A stretch of 64,000 nucleotides of DNA from Alistipes sp. (GCA_017547175.1 JAFYQI010000012.1:1-64000), one strand, 5' to 3'. Shown: positions 8,542-17,435, counted from the first letter of the stretch. Notes: generated by a model from the sequence alone, not told the origin. Numbers and translations: made by a program.

Positions 8542-9306
8542 TTATTCGCAACAACCATCCCCGGGATGGTGCGCCAAGACGGTGTGAGGCACGTGTCCGT
8601 GGGTCAAGATCTGAATCGGGCAGTTGTAGTTCGCAAGCTGCTCAGCGGTAATGATGTTTGAGTGGTGGCGATGCACATGTCGATTCACGCATACAATCTC
8701 CTTTACGACGCTCGTAATGGTGCCTACGTCGTGCGAAATCATCAGAATAGCCATCCGCTCGTTCAGGGTGCGGAGCGAATGGTAAAGCTCATGTTCGAAG
8801 CGGTTATCGACAAAGTTGGTCGGCTCGTCGAGTATCAATAGTTTGGGGTCGGAGATGATGGCTCGACATAGGAGTGCGCGTTGCATTTGTCCTCCCGAAA
8901 TCTCTCCGATAGGTCGTTTCGCCAGCGCTTTGATCCCCATTTCTTCCAAGAGATGGTGTACTCGATGTCGATCATCGCGTGTGTAGCGGTGCCAAATACC
9001 TCGTCGGCCTTGTAAGCCAGATAATACGACCTCCTCCACCGAGATAGGAAAGGCGCGATCGAACTCCGAGACTTGGGGCATGTATCCGATCAGTCGCTCT
9101 GTACCCTCAAACAGTTCGGGCGCATAATCAATTTGGCCCGAGTAGGGTATAGCACCTAAAATTGCCTTCACAAGGGTCGTTTTACCACCTCCGTTGGGCC
9201 CGATTACTCCCAGAAAATCAGTCGAGTCGATTGTTAAATTGACCCCGTGTAGCGCTTCGCCATCATCGTATGAAACGCTTACGTCTTTTAACTCTAATAA
9301 TTTCAT
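8542..9306 (-). CDS. znuC: Zinc/manganese ABC transporter ATPase
   Basis: The 254-aa ATPase has Walker A GPNGGGKTT near residue 37, signature SGGQMQR near 139 and Walker B LLILDEP near 158, with the switch His in ISHD. After the ATPase core comes a His-rich stretch (CVNRHVHRHHS), typical of metal-importer ATPases, and a tail ending in HHPGDGCCE, which could bind metal. It energises uptake by the ZnuA/ZnuB-type system. The start overlaps the znuA stop by 4 bp. No permease is adjacent; the only candidate in the window is at 54172-54999. Confidence 0.92.
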   Translation of the reverse strand: MKLLELKDVSVSYDDGEALHGVNLTIDSTDFLGVIGPNGGGKTTLVKAILGAIPYSGQIDYAPELFEGTERLIGYMPQVSEFDRAFPISVEEVVLSGLQGRRGIWHRYTRDDRHRVHHLLEEMGIKALAKRPIGEISGGQMQRALLCRAIISDPKLLILDEPTNFVDNRFEHELYHSLRTLNERMAILMISHDVGTITSVVKEIVCVNRHVHRHHSNIITAEQLANYNCPIQILTHGHVPHTVLAHHPGDGCCE

Positions 9307-10154
9307 TTTCGAGTGATTATATCGGTGATTCGGTCGATGTTTTCAAGCAAATCTTCTGCTAATGGATCAAATTCCACGATAGTAGCCTGCATATCTTTTG
9401 CCACTGCTTCGACACTCGATTTCGGGAATTGGCGTTGTATCATTATCGTGTGAATGCCCTCAGAATGAGCCGTGCGAATTAGCTCTGCTAACTGTTTAGC
9501 CGAAGGTTCTTTGCCCTCCTTTTCGATAGCGATTTGACGCAAAGCGTAATCGCGCGCGTAGTAGGTTAGGGCGGGGTGGTAGATGATAAATGAGGTTACA
9601 CCCGAAGTGTCGATACGCCTCTGTACGGATTGGTCCAGGGAATCGATACGTTCCTGTAAACGATTAAAGTTATGCGTGTATCGTACAGAGTCTGGAAAGC
9701 GCTCGTGGATAGTCTCATAAATTGTCTGACTGATAGTCTTCAGGTTTTGAGGCGAAGTCCAAATGTGAGGATCTACTCCGTGTATGTGCGTGTGATGGTG
9801 ATGAGCATGCGAACACTGGCCTGCGATGGGAGAGATACCGCGGCTGAGGTCAATAACCTTTTTGTGATCCGAAATTTTGGTAAGTAATGACTGCTCGAAG
9901 GTGATCAGTCCGGTCCCAAAGATCCATGGAGCATTGTTCAAGGCAATATATTGCTTGGGCGAAAGCTCGAAGGTCTCAGGTGATGCTCCTGCAGGTACTA
10001 AGACCTCGATGGGAAAATCCTGTTCAACAACCGCCTCAACGAGTGAACGCAGAGGCGCGATTGAGACAAAGATGGTTGTGGTATCGGTTGCAGGTTTCGG
10101 TGCCGAGCAACTCACCATGCCCAATATGAGTATATATATAAGGTATCGTTTCAC
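9303..10154 (-). CDS. znuA: Zinc-binding lipoprotein of a metal ABC transporter
   Basis: The 283-aa product is a cluster A-I metal-binding protein. A GTG at 10152-10154 is chosen because it gives a lipoprotein signal (KRYLIYILILGMVSC); the longer frame to 10244 adds 30 residues unlike any signal. The motifs are VSIAPLRSLVEAV at the start, a His-rich loop (CSHAHHHHTHIHG) before DPHIWTSP, and FIIYHPALTYYARDY with the third metal His. Such loops are typical of Zn2+ binders. It hands metal to the permease, and znuC follows with a 4-bp overlap. Confidence 0.9.
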   Translation of the reverse strand: MKRYLIYILILGMVSCSAPKPATDTTTIFVSIAPLRSLVEAVVEQDFPIEVLVPAGASPETFELSPKQYIALNNAPWIFGTGLITFEQSLLTKISDHKKVIDLSRGISPIAGQCSHAHHHHTHIHGVDPHIWTSPQNLKTISQTIYETIHERFPDSVRYTHNFNRLQERIDSLDQSVQRRIDTSGVTSFIIYHPALTYYARDYALRQIAIEKEGKEPSAKQLAELIRTAHSEGIHTIMIQRQFPKSSVEAVAKDMQATIVEFDPLAEDLLENIDRITDIITRK

Positions 10155-10180
10155 GTTGCGAAGATACAAATTTTGCAACG
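10154..10180 (-). promoter_or_regulatory. Inverted repeat and -7-like box over the znuA start
   Basis: CGTTGC (10154-10159) and GCAACG (10175-10180) form an inverted repeat with a 15-nt spacer that encloses TATCTTCG on the minus strand, one base from TAnnTTTG. It could be a metal-responsive operator. The rest of 10181-10504 shows only an AT-rich ATAAT-N6-ATTAT palindrome at 10362-10377; nothing else is recognised. Confidence 0.35.
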
Positions 10181-10504
10181 AAAATAGCACGTTTGCCCAT
10201 AAGTGTGAGGTTTTATAGAAAACTAAATCCGTTTTGACGATCAAACTGCTTGTGCCTTGATCTTTGTGCTGATGACTTCGGCGCTTGCAATTACGCTGCC
10301 GACGATGATTTGCACTATATTTCTATATTTATACCAAAACCCTTTCCACATATGATTTAACATAATGCAAATATTATTTCACTGATCAAATAGTGTGTAT
10401 ATCTGGGATACTTACCCGCAAGACGAGTTCGATTTGCCAAAAATTTAACCCTCCGAGAATCGCGTATTTGAAAACGCAACGGACAGTTGGTCGAAATACG
10501 CAAA

Positions 10505-10560
10505 AATAAAGAAGTCATCCAATAAGACGGTTTTGGCAAAATTCCGCATGTGGATGACTT
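10505..10560 (-). terminator. Probable terminator of the XRE regulator gene
   Basis: AAGTCATCC (10512-10520) pairs with GGATGACTT (10552-10560); on the minus strand the hairpin is followed by CTTTATTTTTG. The loop is long (31 nt). Confidence 0.5.
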
Positions 10561-10589
10561 GTGAAAGATCTGTACCTCGAGTGCAACTC

Positions 10590-11036
10590 TTATTTGTTTG
10601 GCGTGAAGCTCTCGAATGTTTGGTCGTTGTAAAAAATCACGATGCGTTCGATTTGTCCGCCGGCATGGTGGGTAATCGAAGCTGTGATAGAATCACCCTT
10701 CGTAGTCGCAGGATTTGTTGTACCGTTCGGTTCGCTGAACAACGAAGGTGTCGAGGGCGCAACTTCAGTCGGTTGCGTTGGTTGAGCAGGCGATGGTGAT
10801 GCCAGCTCGGTCTCGGCCTTGTAGTCTGGACGATACATCGGGCCCTGGTCGATCAGGAGCCAATCGGGGTTCAGGCGCGGGAAACGGCGCAGGATTTTTT
10901 GCAACAACTCGAAGCCCGGTTTGTTGCGACCGGCTAGAATATGCGAAATACCGGCAGGGTTGATACCGAGCATTTCGGCGAGTTGTCCGGACTTCAGACC
11001 CTCGCTCGTCATCAAATCACGCAATTTTTGCTGCAT
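10590..11036 (-). CDS. XRE-family HTH transcriptional regulator
   Basis: The 148-aa protein starts at the ATG at 11034-11036 (MQQKLRDLMTSEGLKSGQLAE), 17 nt below a consensus -7 box; the upstream extension to 11096 covers the promoter and is rejected. Residues 1-60 are a Cro/CI-type helix-turn-helix (SGQLAEMLGINPAGISHILAG, then PGFELLQKILRRFP). A Pro/Ser/Thr-rich linker (SPAQPTQPTEVAPSTPS) and a C-terminal segment IERIVIFYNDQTFESFTPN follow. This domain plan occurs in chromosomal Bacteroidetes regulators. Target genes are unknown; motif copies near its own promoter suggest autoregulation. Confidence 0.82.
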   Translation of the reverse strand: MQQKLRDLMTSEGLKSGQLAEMLGINPAGISHILAGRNKPGFELLQKILRRFPRLNPDWLLIDQGPMYRPDYKAETELASPSPAQPTQPTEVAPSTPSLFSEPNGTTNPATTKGDSITASITHHAGGQIERIVIFYNDQTFESFTPNK

Positions 11037-11052
11037 ACGGCTAGTTTTTTTA

Positions 11053-11083
11053 CAAATATAAAAACTTTTCTTTTGGAAAACAA
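11053..11083 (-). promoter_or_regulatory. Promoter of the XRE regulator gene
   Basis: On the minus strand TTG (11081-11083), 20 nt, TATATTTG (11053-11060). The -7 box continues as TATATTTGTAAA and so overlaps a copy of the TTTACAAAT motif found repeatedly in this region. Confidence 0.7.
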
Positions 11084-11090
11084 GAAAATT

Positions 11091-11104
11091 ACACATTTGT
11101 AAAA
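11091..11104 (-). promoter_or_regulatory. Copy of the TTTACAAATGT motif upstream of the XRE promoter
   Basis: Read on the minus strand the site is TTTTACAAATGTGT, about 8 nt upstream of the -33 TTG. A looser copy, TTTACATCTGTCAAA, follows near 11126-11140. Confidence 0.4.
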
Positions 11105-11501
11105 TGTTAATAGCTGTTGATAAAGTTTACATCTGTCAAAATGTTTATATGGTAAAATACAAACCGACCAATTCGCCTTAATTTAGCTTTAATTGCAGAT
11201 ACATAAAACGCAGAAAATTAGTAGCATAATAAACTTATATATAGTTATATCGAAGCTATTGGTGAAATACCACCTATAACGCTATATTGCTTTTATTTTA
11301 CTTTAGTAGATTTTCATAAATACATGGTTTTCAGTGTATTTATTTTTAGTATTTAATAATTGAACTTCGGTGTATTTAGCTGTTTAGAGGAGATTTGTCT
11401 ACCCCACCACCCTATTTACCTTTTGTATAATTAACCACTTGTTAACAGTAGTTTGAATTTACAAAAGTAATTACCAATGGCAAATTAACAACTCGATGAC
11501 C

Positions 11502-11528
11502 TTTACAAATGTAATTACAAATGTAAAA
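11502..11528. promoter_or_regulatory. Tandem palindromes TTACAAATGTAA, putative operators
   Basis: Two abutting 12-bp near-palindromes TTACA-AA-TGTAA occupy 11503-11514 and 11515-11526. A related TTTACAAAAGTAATT lies near 11458-11472. The half-site spacing is that of a dimeric HTH regulator. The intergenic stretch 11104-11623 is otherwise AT-rich with no credible ORF. Confidence 0.45.
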
Positions 11529-11623
11529 TCAGCTGAAAATTCTTTGGTTTAATCGAATTTCAACACCTTATCAGACTATTTTTCCTCATTTTCGGGTGGC
11601 TGTATATATTATGTTAAATAAAG

Positions 11624-11661
11624 AAAGGCCGATAGGTGTTAATAACTCCCTATTCGGCCTT
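11624..11661 (-). terminator. Terminator of the relA-HIT operon
   Basis: AAGGCC...GGCCTT (11625-11630 with 11656-11661, one bulged base in the longer stem) is followed on the minus strand by TCTTTATTTAAC. Confidence 0.7.
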
Positions 11662-11693
11662 GTATCAGCAACTTATAAAGTTGTAAACAGCCC

Positions 11694-12080
11694 CTATTTT
11701 GTGATTAGATCAACTACTTCACGGAATTCATCCGGCGTTAAAACTAGCTTTTCGCGGTGGAAATCTACGTCTTTTTCGCTATTGATGGGAATTAAATGGA
11801 TGTGTGCATGGGGTACTTCCATGCCTAAAACCACTACTGCTACGCGTGCACAAGCGATATTTTGTTTAATCTTCTGAGCTACGCCTTTGGCGAAGATCAT
11901 CATGTCGCCTATCGTCTCGTTGTCAAGGTCGAAGATGTAGTCAACCTCCTGTTTGGGGATAACCAACGTGTGGCCCTTGGTGAGTGGATTGATGTCCAGG
12001 AAGGCGTAAAAACGGTCGTCTTCGGCAATCTTATACGAGGGGATCTCCCCCGCTACGATGCGTGAAAAAATCGATGCCAT
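11694..12080 (-). CDS. HIT family nucleotide-binding protein
   Basis: The 128-aa protein is a complete histidine-triad domain. FSRIVAGEIPSYKIAED is the HIT start, ITKGHTLVIPK-like strands follow (NPLTKGHTLVIPK), and the catalytic triad is HAHIHLIP near residue 97. HIT proteins of the HINT branch hydrolyse AMP-lysine and similar phosphoramidates. It ends the relA/spoT operon (17-nt gap from the membrane protein gene) and is followed by the terminator. Confidence 0.93.
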   Translation of the reverse strand: MASIFSRIVAGEIPSYKIAEDDRFYAFLDINPLTKGHTLVIPKQEVDYIFDLDNETIGDMMIFAKGVAQKIKQNIACARVAVVVLGMEVPHAHIHLIPINSEKDVDFHREKLVLTPDEFREVVDLITK

Positions 12081-12097
12081 ACTCTTTTGTTTTAGAT

Positions 12098-12550
12098 TTA
12101 TTCGTAATCTTGGTATTTCGGTTTTAGGATTTCGCTGTAGATCACGGCTTGCTCCAGGTCGAAATCGCGTGCAAGCTGCGGTTGTTCGCTTTGCTTTGAG
12201 GCGGAAGTCTGCTCGCCGGTATTGGTCTGCGGAGTTCTAATCGGCGTCTTATGGGGCTGTTTTGTCTGCTCGATGTGCTTGGAGACCTCTTCAGGTGTTG
12301 GTTGGCGCATCGTGCGTTTACGGGGCTTGGGGGCGTAGGTCATTTCCGGTTCGATGGTTTCGAGTGATTCGCCTTCGAGCGACTCGATTCTTGGGTCCGA
12401 AGCCGGCTTGTGGATAATAATGGGAGGCACAATAGTTTTAGGCTCCTCATCCACCTCCAGCATCGCCTTTTGGCGACGCTTGTTTACGGCGTTGATGATC
12501 GAACCGAAGATAATTAGGGCGACCCATGCTATGATGATGATATCCTCCAT
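12098..12550 (-). CDS. Membrane-anchored protein of unknown function
   Basis: The 150-aa product has one N-terminal transmembrane helix (IIIIAWVALIIFGSIINAV), a basic stop-transfer (NKRRQK) and a long disordered cytoplasmic Pro/Thr/Gln-rich linker. The C-terminal motif FDLEQAVIYSEILKPKYQDY resembles a short conserved peptide at the end of many Bacteroidales membrane proteins and could be a protein-docking tail. It lies between relA/spoT and the HIT gene with 17-nt gaps on both sides. No function is known. Confidence 0.72.
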   Translation of the reverse strand: MEDIIIIAWVALIIFGSIINAVNKRRQKAMLEVDEEPKTIVPPIIIHKPASDPRIESLEGESLETIEPEMTYAPKPRKRTMRQPTPEEVSKHIEQTKQPHKTPIRTPQTNTGEQTSASKQSEQPQLARDFDLEQAVIYSEILKPKYQDYE

Positions 12551-12567
12551 ACTCCCCTTTTGTTGCG

Positions 12568-14778
12568 TTATAAGGTGCGCTTGATGCTCTCGATACCCTT
12601 CACCTGGCGCATCTTATCCATCACGGCATTTAAGCTCTCTACGTCCTTCACGTAGAGGCTGAGGTTGCCCTCAAAAATACCTGCGTGGCTCTTGATGTTG
12701 ATCTCGCGGATGTTGATGTTGAAATCGCCGCTAATAATGCGTGCCAGGTCCATTAAAATGCCTTTTCGGTCAATGCCGCGTAATTCAGCTGTTACGAGGT
12801 ATGACATCGCCTTTTCTCGCGACCATTTAATCTCCTCCTTGACGATATTCTTGCCGTGTTGTGCGGCGAGACGATTTAATTCGTCGCAGGTAGCCTTGTG
12901 TACAACGATTTTGTGGGTCTGCGGATCTCGATATCCCACCACTTTGTCGCCAGGGATCGGATGGCAGCAATCAGCTACCTCAAACTGTTTTTCGTTCTCT
13001 GTATCAGCCGATTGGTTGTTTTCTTGCTGCTCGTTTGTCTCTGCGTCGTCGATAGGATTCTTCTTTTGCGGGATGAAGAATGTCCAGAACTTTAATAGTT
13101 TGCGTCCTGCATTTTCTTTAAGGATCTTCTCCAGGTCATCCAGCGATACAATACCGGCGCCAATTTTGGTGTACAACTCTTCCTTGTTTGTGCTTTCGTA
13201 TGCCGGCATGATTTTGCGCAGGACATGGCCGTTGAGCTGGATATTGAGCTGTTGCATCTTGTTTTCAAGCATCTCCATGCCGCGTTCGATATTGTTTTGT
13301 CGCTCGCGTTTTAAGAAGTGCTTAATAGCTTGTTTGGCTTTTCCGGTTGTGGCGATGTCAAGCCATTCTGCTTTCGGTTTAGCGTTGTCCGAGGTGATGA
13401 TTTCAATTTGATCACCACTCTGGATTTGCGTCGTGATCGGTTTTAGTTCATGGTTGATCTTGGCGCCGATTGCGTTGTTGCCAATTTTCGAGTGGATGTC
13501 GTAAGCGAAGTCTAATGCAGTCGATCCAAACGGCATTTTTCGTGATTCGCCTTTAGGTGTAAATACTACTATCTCAGATGTATATAATGATAACTTAAAG
13601 TTATCCAAGAACTCAACTGCGTTTTCCGAAGGACCGTTGAGAGCTGCGCGGATCTGTTTAAGCCACTTGTCGAATTCATCTTCATCGCCCTCGGCTTGCT
13701 TGTATTTCCAGTGAGCTGCAAAACCACGCTCGGCAATATCTTCCATGCGTTGTGTGCGAATTTGCACTTCCACCCATACACCATCAGGGCCCATCACGGT
13801 TGAGTGTAATGCTTCGTAACCATTTGCTTTGGGCATTGAAATCCAATCACGTAAGCGGTCGGGTTTCGGGGTGTAGATATCGGTGATGGTGGAGTATATC
13901 TGCCAGCATTGCGTCTTTTCCGAGGGGAAAGGCACTGATTTGAAGACAATGCGGATGGCGAACAGGTCATATATCTCCTCGAAAGGAATCTGCTTACGCT
14001 GCATTTTACTCCATATGGAATAGATGCTTTTTACGCGACCGGCAATCTCGTAGTTGAAATTGTCGCGATCCAGGGCATCTTTGATCGGGGCGCAAAATTT
14101 GTCGATATACTCTTGGCGGTTAGCCTCTGTATCGGCTAATTTTTGTTTGATCTCGGCATATTGTTGCGGGAAGCGATATTTCATGCAGAGGTCTTCCAAC
14201 TCGGTCTTGATGGCGTATAGACCGAGGCGATGAGCTAGCGGAGCGAAAAGGTAGATGGTTTCGCCGGTAATTTTGATCTGCTTGTTTAGAGGCATGGCGC
14301 CCAGTGTGCGCATGTTGTGCAGGCGGTCGGCGATCTTGATCAAAATGACGCGCACGTCATCCGAGAGTGTTAATAGGACTTTGCGGAAATACTCGGCTTG
14401 CTCCGATGTGTCGGCGTTGAATACGCCTGACATCTTGGTCAGGCCATCGACCATCGAGGCGATCTTTTGACCGAAGATGCGCTCCATGTCCTCTACCGTG
14501 TATTCGGTGTCCTCCACAACGTCATGGAGCAGTGAAGCTACGACCGACTTGACGCCCAAACCGATTTCGTCCACGGCAATTTTTGCCACGGCAATCGGGT
14601 GTAATAAATAAGGCTCTCCCGAGCGTCTTCTGACACCCGCATGCGCCTCCTTGGCGAGGAAAAAGGCTCTTTTGATGAAGTTCCAATCCTCGTCGTTTTT
14701 ACAGATCTTGGTGCAAGAAAAAAGAAGGTCGTCCCACTTTTCCTTGATCAAAAGTTCGTCTTCGGCCGTGTAACCCAT
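12568..14778 (-). CDS. spoT: Bifunctional (p)ppGpp synthetase/hydrolase
   Basis: The 736-aa RelA/SpoT homologue has an HD hydrolase domain with intact HDVVEDT near residue 86 and DRLHNMRT near 150, so hydrolysis is likely retained. The synthetase domain (about 215-340) includes RVKSIYSIWSKM and NGYEALHSTV. A TGS domain near 395-455 (VFTPKGESRKMPFGSTALDF), a Cys/His-containing segment (VADCCHPIPGDKVVGY) and a C-terminal ACT domain follow. It makes and degrades the stringent-response alarmone. It heads the operon with the membrane protein and HIT genes; recA is upstream, with a hairpin (ACGTCAGC/GCTGACGT, 14792-14825) between them. Confidence 0.96.
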   Translation of the reverse strand: MGYTAEDELLIKEKWDDLLFSCTKICKNDEDWNFIKRAFFLAKEAHAGVRRRSGEPYLLHPIAVAKIAVDEIGLGVKSVVASLLHDVVEDTEYTVEDMERIFGQKIASMVDGLTKMSGVFNADTSEQAEYFRKVLLTLSDDVRVILIKIADRLHNMRTLGAMPLNKQIKITGETIYLFAPLAHRLGLYAIKTELEDLCMKYRFPQQYAEIKQKLADTEANRQEYIDKFCAPIKDALDRDNFNYEIAGRVKSIYSIWSKMQRKQIPFEEIYDLFAIRIVFKSVPFPSEKTQCWQIYSTITDIYTPKPDRLRDWISMPKANGYEALHSTVMGPDGVWVEVQIRTQRMEDIAERGFAAHWKYKQAEGDEDEFDKWLKQIRAALNGPSENAVEFLDNFKLSLYTSEIVVFTPKGESRKMPFGSTALDFAYDIHSKIGNNAIGAKINHELKPITTQIQSGDQIEIITSDNAKPKAEWLDIATTGKAKQAIKHFLKRERQNNIERGMEMLENKMQQLNIQLNGHVLRKIMPAYESTNKEELYTKIGAGIVSLDDLEKILKENAGRKLLKFWTFFIPQKKNPIDDAETNEQQENNQSADTENEKQFEVADCCHPIPGDKVVGYRDPQTHKIVVHKATCDELNRLAAQHGKNIVKEEIKWSREKAMSYLVTAELRGIDRKGILMDLARIISGDFNINIREINIKSHAGIFEGNLSLYVKDVESLNAVMDKMRQVKGIESIKRTL

Positions 14779-14849
14779 ATATAACCATTTTACGTCAGCC
14801 CTCCCCTTTCGAGTCGAGCTGACGTTGTTTTTGACTTTGTTTAAGCGGT

Positions 14850-15902
14850 CTATTCGTCCTCTGCCGCAACAGCCTTTCCGCCGCGTTGAGCCTCTTTGTC
14901 GGCCTTCATTGCCTCGCGAATTTCGGTTTCAATCTTGTTGCAGAACTCGGTGTCTTGTTTTAGCAATTCTTTTACCGAGTCGCGACCCTGGCCGATTTTC
15001 TTCTCGCCATACGAGAACCAAGAGCCGGCCTTTTTAATCACGCCGTAATCTACACCCAGATCAACGATCTCGCCAATCTTTGAGATACCCTCTCCGAACA
15101 TGATGTCAAATTCGGCACGACGGAACGGCGGAGCTACTTTGTTCTTTACAATCTTTACGCGCGTACGAGTTCCGAGCTGCTCTTCGCCATCCTTAATGAC
15201 CGATACGCGGCGAATGTCAATACGTACCGAGGCGTAGAATTTCAGTGCATTACCACCCGTTGTGGTTTCCGGATTTCCGTAAACAACTCCGATCTTGTCA
15301 CGGAGCTGGTTGATAAAGATGCAGACGGTCTTGGTCTTCGAGATCGATGAGGTGAGTTTGCGCATGGCTTGCGACATCAGGCGAGCCTGCAGACCCATCT
15401 TCGAATCACCCATCTCGCCTTCGATTTCGGCTTTCGGTGTCAGTGCTGCTACCGAGTCGATGACGATAATATCGATCGCGCTAGAGCGAATCAGCGAGTC
15501 GGCAATTTCAAGGGCTTGTTCGCCGTTATCGGGCTGCGAAATAAGCAGATTGTCTACATCGACACCCAGATTTTGGGCGTAATAACTGTCGAATGCGTGC
15601 TCGGCATCGATGAAAGCTGCGATACCGCCAGCTTTTTGTGCCTCGGCAATGGCGTGGATGGCCAACGTCGTCTTACCCGAGGATTCGGGACCGAAGATCT
15701 CGATGATGCGTCCCTTGGGGTATCCACCTACACCGAGGGCCATATCGAGCGTTACCGAGCCGGTCGGGATGACGGGAACATCGTTTACTTCGTTACTGTT
15801 CATGCGCATAATCGAGCCTTTGCCGAAGTCCTTCTCGATCTTGGCCATTACCGCGTTCAAGACTTTGAGCTTGTCGGGGTTTACTTGCGTTTTTTCTGCC
15901 AT
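14850..15902 (-). CDS. recA: RecA recombinase
   Basis: The 350-aa protein is a full-length RecA: Walker [10 protein letters not shown] near residue 70, [10 protein letters not shown] near 145, loop L1 [16 protein letters not shown]2 region [16 protein letters not shown] and an acidic C-terminus (AVAAEDE). It forms ATP-dependent filaments on single-stranded DNA for recombination and the SOS response. The promoter is at 15953-15985. No LexA-like site was recognised. Confidence 0.98.
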   Translation of the reverse strand: MAEKTQVNPDKLKVLNAVMAKIEKDFGKGSIMRMNSNEVNDVPVIPTGSVTLDMALGVGGYPKGRIIEIFGPESSGKTTLAIHAIAEAQKAGGIAAFIDAEHAFDSYYAQNLGVDVDNLLISQPDNGEQALEIADSLIRSSAIDIIVIDSVAALTPKAEIEGEMGDSKMGLQARLMSQAMRKLTSSISKTKTVCIFINQLRDKIGVVYGNPETTTGGNALKFYASVRIDIRRVSVIKDGEEQLGTRTRVKIVKNKVAPPFRRAEFDIMFGEGISKIGEIVDLGVDYGVIKKAGSWFSYGEKKIGQGRDSVKELLKQDTEFCNKIETEIREAMKADKEAQRGGKAVAAEDE

Positions 15903-15952
15903 AGTTATATCTTATTTTATTTTTAATCGCTTTTTGTAGGTTGAATTACCTT

Positions 15953-15985
15953 CAAAGATACTAATTAAATTTGTGAATTTGCAAA
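15953..15985 (-). promoter_or_regulatory. Promoter of recA
   Basis: On the minus strand TTTG (15982-15985), 21 nt, TATCTTTG (15953-15960). Confidence 0.6.
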
Positions 15986-16126
15986 GCCGGCAGCGCATTT
16001 TTTTGCTCTGCACGGCTCTTTGCACTGATTTTTTGCGCCTACTCGCCCTAGCGGTTACCTTTGCCAATCAGGTAGAGCAATATATTTGCACCGAAAGCGA
16101 TAATTATAAGAATCGGAACCATCTGT

Positions 16127-16348
16127 CTAATCCCAGGTATAGGTCATTTCGACCTGTTCGTGAAACTCTTCGGGGGTGGTGTTGAGTCGCCGATGGCATG
16201 ACGGACAGCGGATCGAGGTCTCTGTTTCGATGTATCCACCCATCTCTCCACATCCAACACACATGGGGAGAAAACCAAAACCGGCGTCGGCTGAGTGGTT
16301 GAACCGTGAGCCGCAGTGTTTGCAGCAAATTTGATAAGCTGTACCCAT
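16127..16348 (-). CDS. Small zinc-ribbon protein
   Basis: The 73-aa protein starts at the ATG at 16346-16348 (MGTAYQICCKHCGSRFNHS); an upstream in-frame start would add 25 residues of promoter-like sequence. It has three CxxC pairs (CCKHC, CVGC, CPSC), which would bind two zinc ions as in rubredoxin-type or zinc-ribbon proteins, with YIETETSIRCPSCHRRL typical of double ribbons. The function is unknown. It sits divergent to nothing and downstream of the WYL regulator on the same strand, with a perfect palindrome between them. Confidence 0.72.
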   Translation of the reverse strand: MGTAYQICCKHCGSRFNHSADAGFGFLPMCVGCGEMGGYIETETSIRCPSCHRRLNTTPEEFHEQVEMTYTWD

Positions 16349-16405
16349 TTTGCAAAGTTTTAAGAGGTTTAACCTGTTGTTTACAGTGCAAAGGAACAGT
16401 AGTTT

Positions 16406-16424
16406 TGTGTCAACTTGTGACACA
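16406..16424. promoter_or_regulatory. Perfect inverted repeat TGTGTCA-N5-TGACACA
   Basis: The 7-bp arms (16406-16412 and 16418-16424) are perfectly complementary with a 5-nt spacer and no T run. The site lies between the WYL regulator and the zinc-ribbon gene, upstream of the latter, where an operator would be expected. Confidence 0.5.
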
Positions 16425-16461
16425 CGCCAGTAAAATAGGATTTTTTTTGAATAAAATGTGT

Positions 16462-17361
16462 TTACATGGCATTTTGGGTCATGTAAGCGTGAAGATATGC
16501 TTTGAGGGGCTCACCTTCGATAATGCGAATGTCATCGAGTAGTCCCACTACGAAACGTCCTACTCCTGCCATGCCGGCTACCTCGGTGTCGAGCAACCAA
16601 TGCCCCTCATTGATGGGTGTTAAATCGCGTTCGGCAAGCGGATACTCTTCCAGCAACAAGTTGTAAGCCAGAAGTCCTAATTCCAATATGATGTGTGTTC
16701 GTGCAGTGTTCCCGTGCATGCGAAAGATGTCGATAAAACCCTCGCGGTGAGACTCTTTATGGGCCCAAGGCGTATCGGTGATTGCTACCTGCTCGATACG
16801 TGAAGTTTTGAAGAGTTTGCAGAGCCCGTCTTCTGTATCATAGCACCATACCTGCACGTAGTTGGTGGTGAATGCAAAGGGTTCTACCCTACGGTCGCGT
16901 ACAGCTGATCCGTGAGCCGATTGGTAGTTGTGTAGGATTACCTGATGCTCTTCTTCGATTGCCTCAATCAAATGGCGAATGTTTGGCGCATTTTTACCTT
17001 TGACAACCGTGTCTGCCAACGTTTTGTTGTCGTACACGGTGTATAATTTGCGCTTGAGATTCTGTTTCAGGAGGTTGGTGTCGTCGATTGATTCGATGGC
17101 CGATTTGAGAATAACGGCCTCTTCCTCGGTGAAGTGAACCAATTGCGAGATGTCGCGGAAATGGGGCGAAGCCTTGTCAAGGCGGATATAATCACCAGAC
17201 TTTTTAATAACAAAGCCTGCATCGCGGAAGGTGTCAATGTAGCGATAGATGGTGCGACGTGACATGGAAAGCCGTTCAGCTAACTGATCGACCGTGTAGG
17301 TGGTGTTAGCTGTTAAAAGTTTCATCAGGCGAAGCAAGCGTTCTATTTTAGGCTGGTCCAT
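16462..17361 (-). CDS. WYL-domain transcriptional regulator
   Basis: The 299-aa protein has an N-terminal winged HTH (residues 1-60: TVDQLAERLSMSRRTIYRYI) and a WYL ligand-sensing domain (about 135-215: AFTTNYVQVWCYDTEDGLC, LFKTSRIEQV) followed by a WCX-like extension. Family members bind ligands or nucleic acids through the WYL fold and often control DNA-damage or defence genes; here no such genes are adjacent. The 127-nt gap to dnaA holds the dnaA terminator, so it has its own promoter (not recognised). Confidence 0.88.
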   Translation of the reverse strand: MDQPKIERLLRLMKLLTANTTYTVDQLAERLSMSRRTIYRYIDTFRDAGFVIKKSGDYIRLDKASPHFRDISQLVHFTEEEAVILKSAIESIDDTNLLKQNLKRKLYTVYDNKTLADTVVKGKNAPNIRHLIEAIEEEHQVILHNYQSAHGSAVRDRRVEPFAFTTNYVQVWCYDTEDGLCKLFKTSRIEQVAITDTPWAHKESHREGFIDIFRMHGNTARTHIILELGLLAYNLLLEEYPLAERDLTPINEGHWLLDTEVAGMAGVGRFVVGLLDDIRIIEGEPLKAYLHAYMTQNAM

Positions 17362-17435
17362 ACGGCAAATTTAGAATTTAGAATCCAAAATTCAAAATGT
17401 GATGCGGGGAGAACGATCGGATGGTGAGGTAATAA

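Noticed and set aside
11104..11623. AT-rich gap as oriC
   Set aside because: No cluster of TTATCCACA-type DnaA boxes was found and dnaA is 6 kb away beyond other genes; palindromes fit a repressor better.
14792..14825. Hairpin between recA and spoT as recA terminator
   Set aside because: The stem ACGTCAGC/GCTGACGT is followed by A-rich, not T-rich, sequence on the recA strand, so termination is not supported; noted only in the spoT entry.
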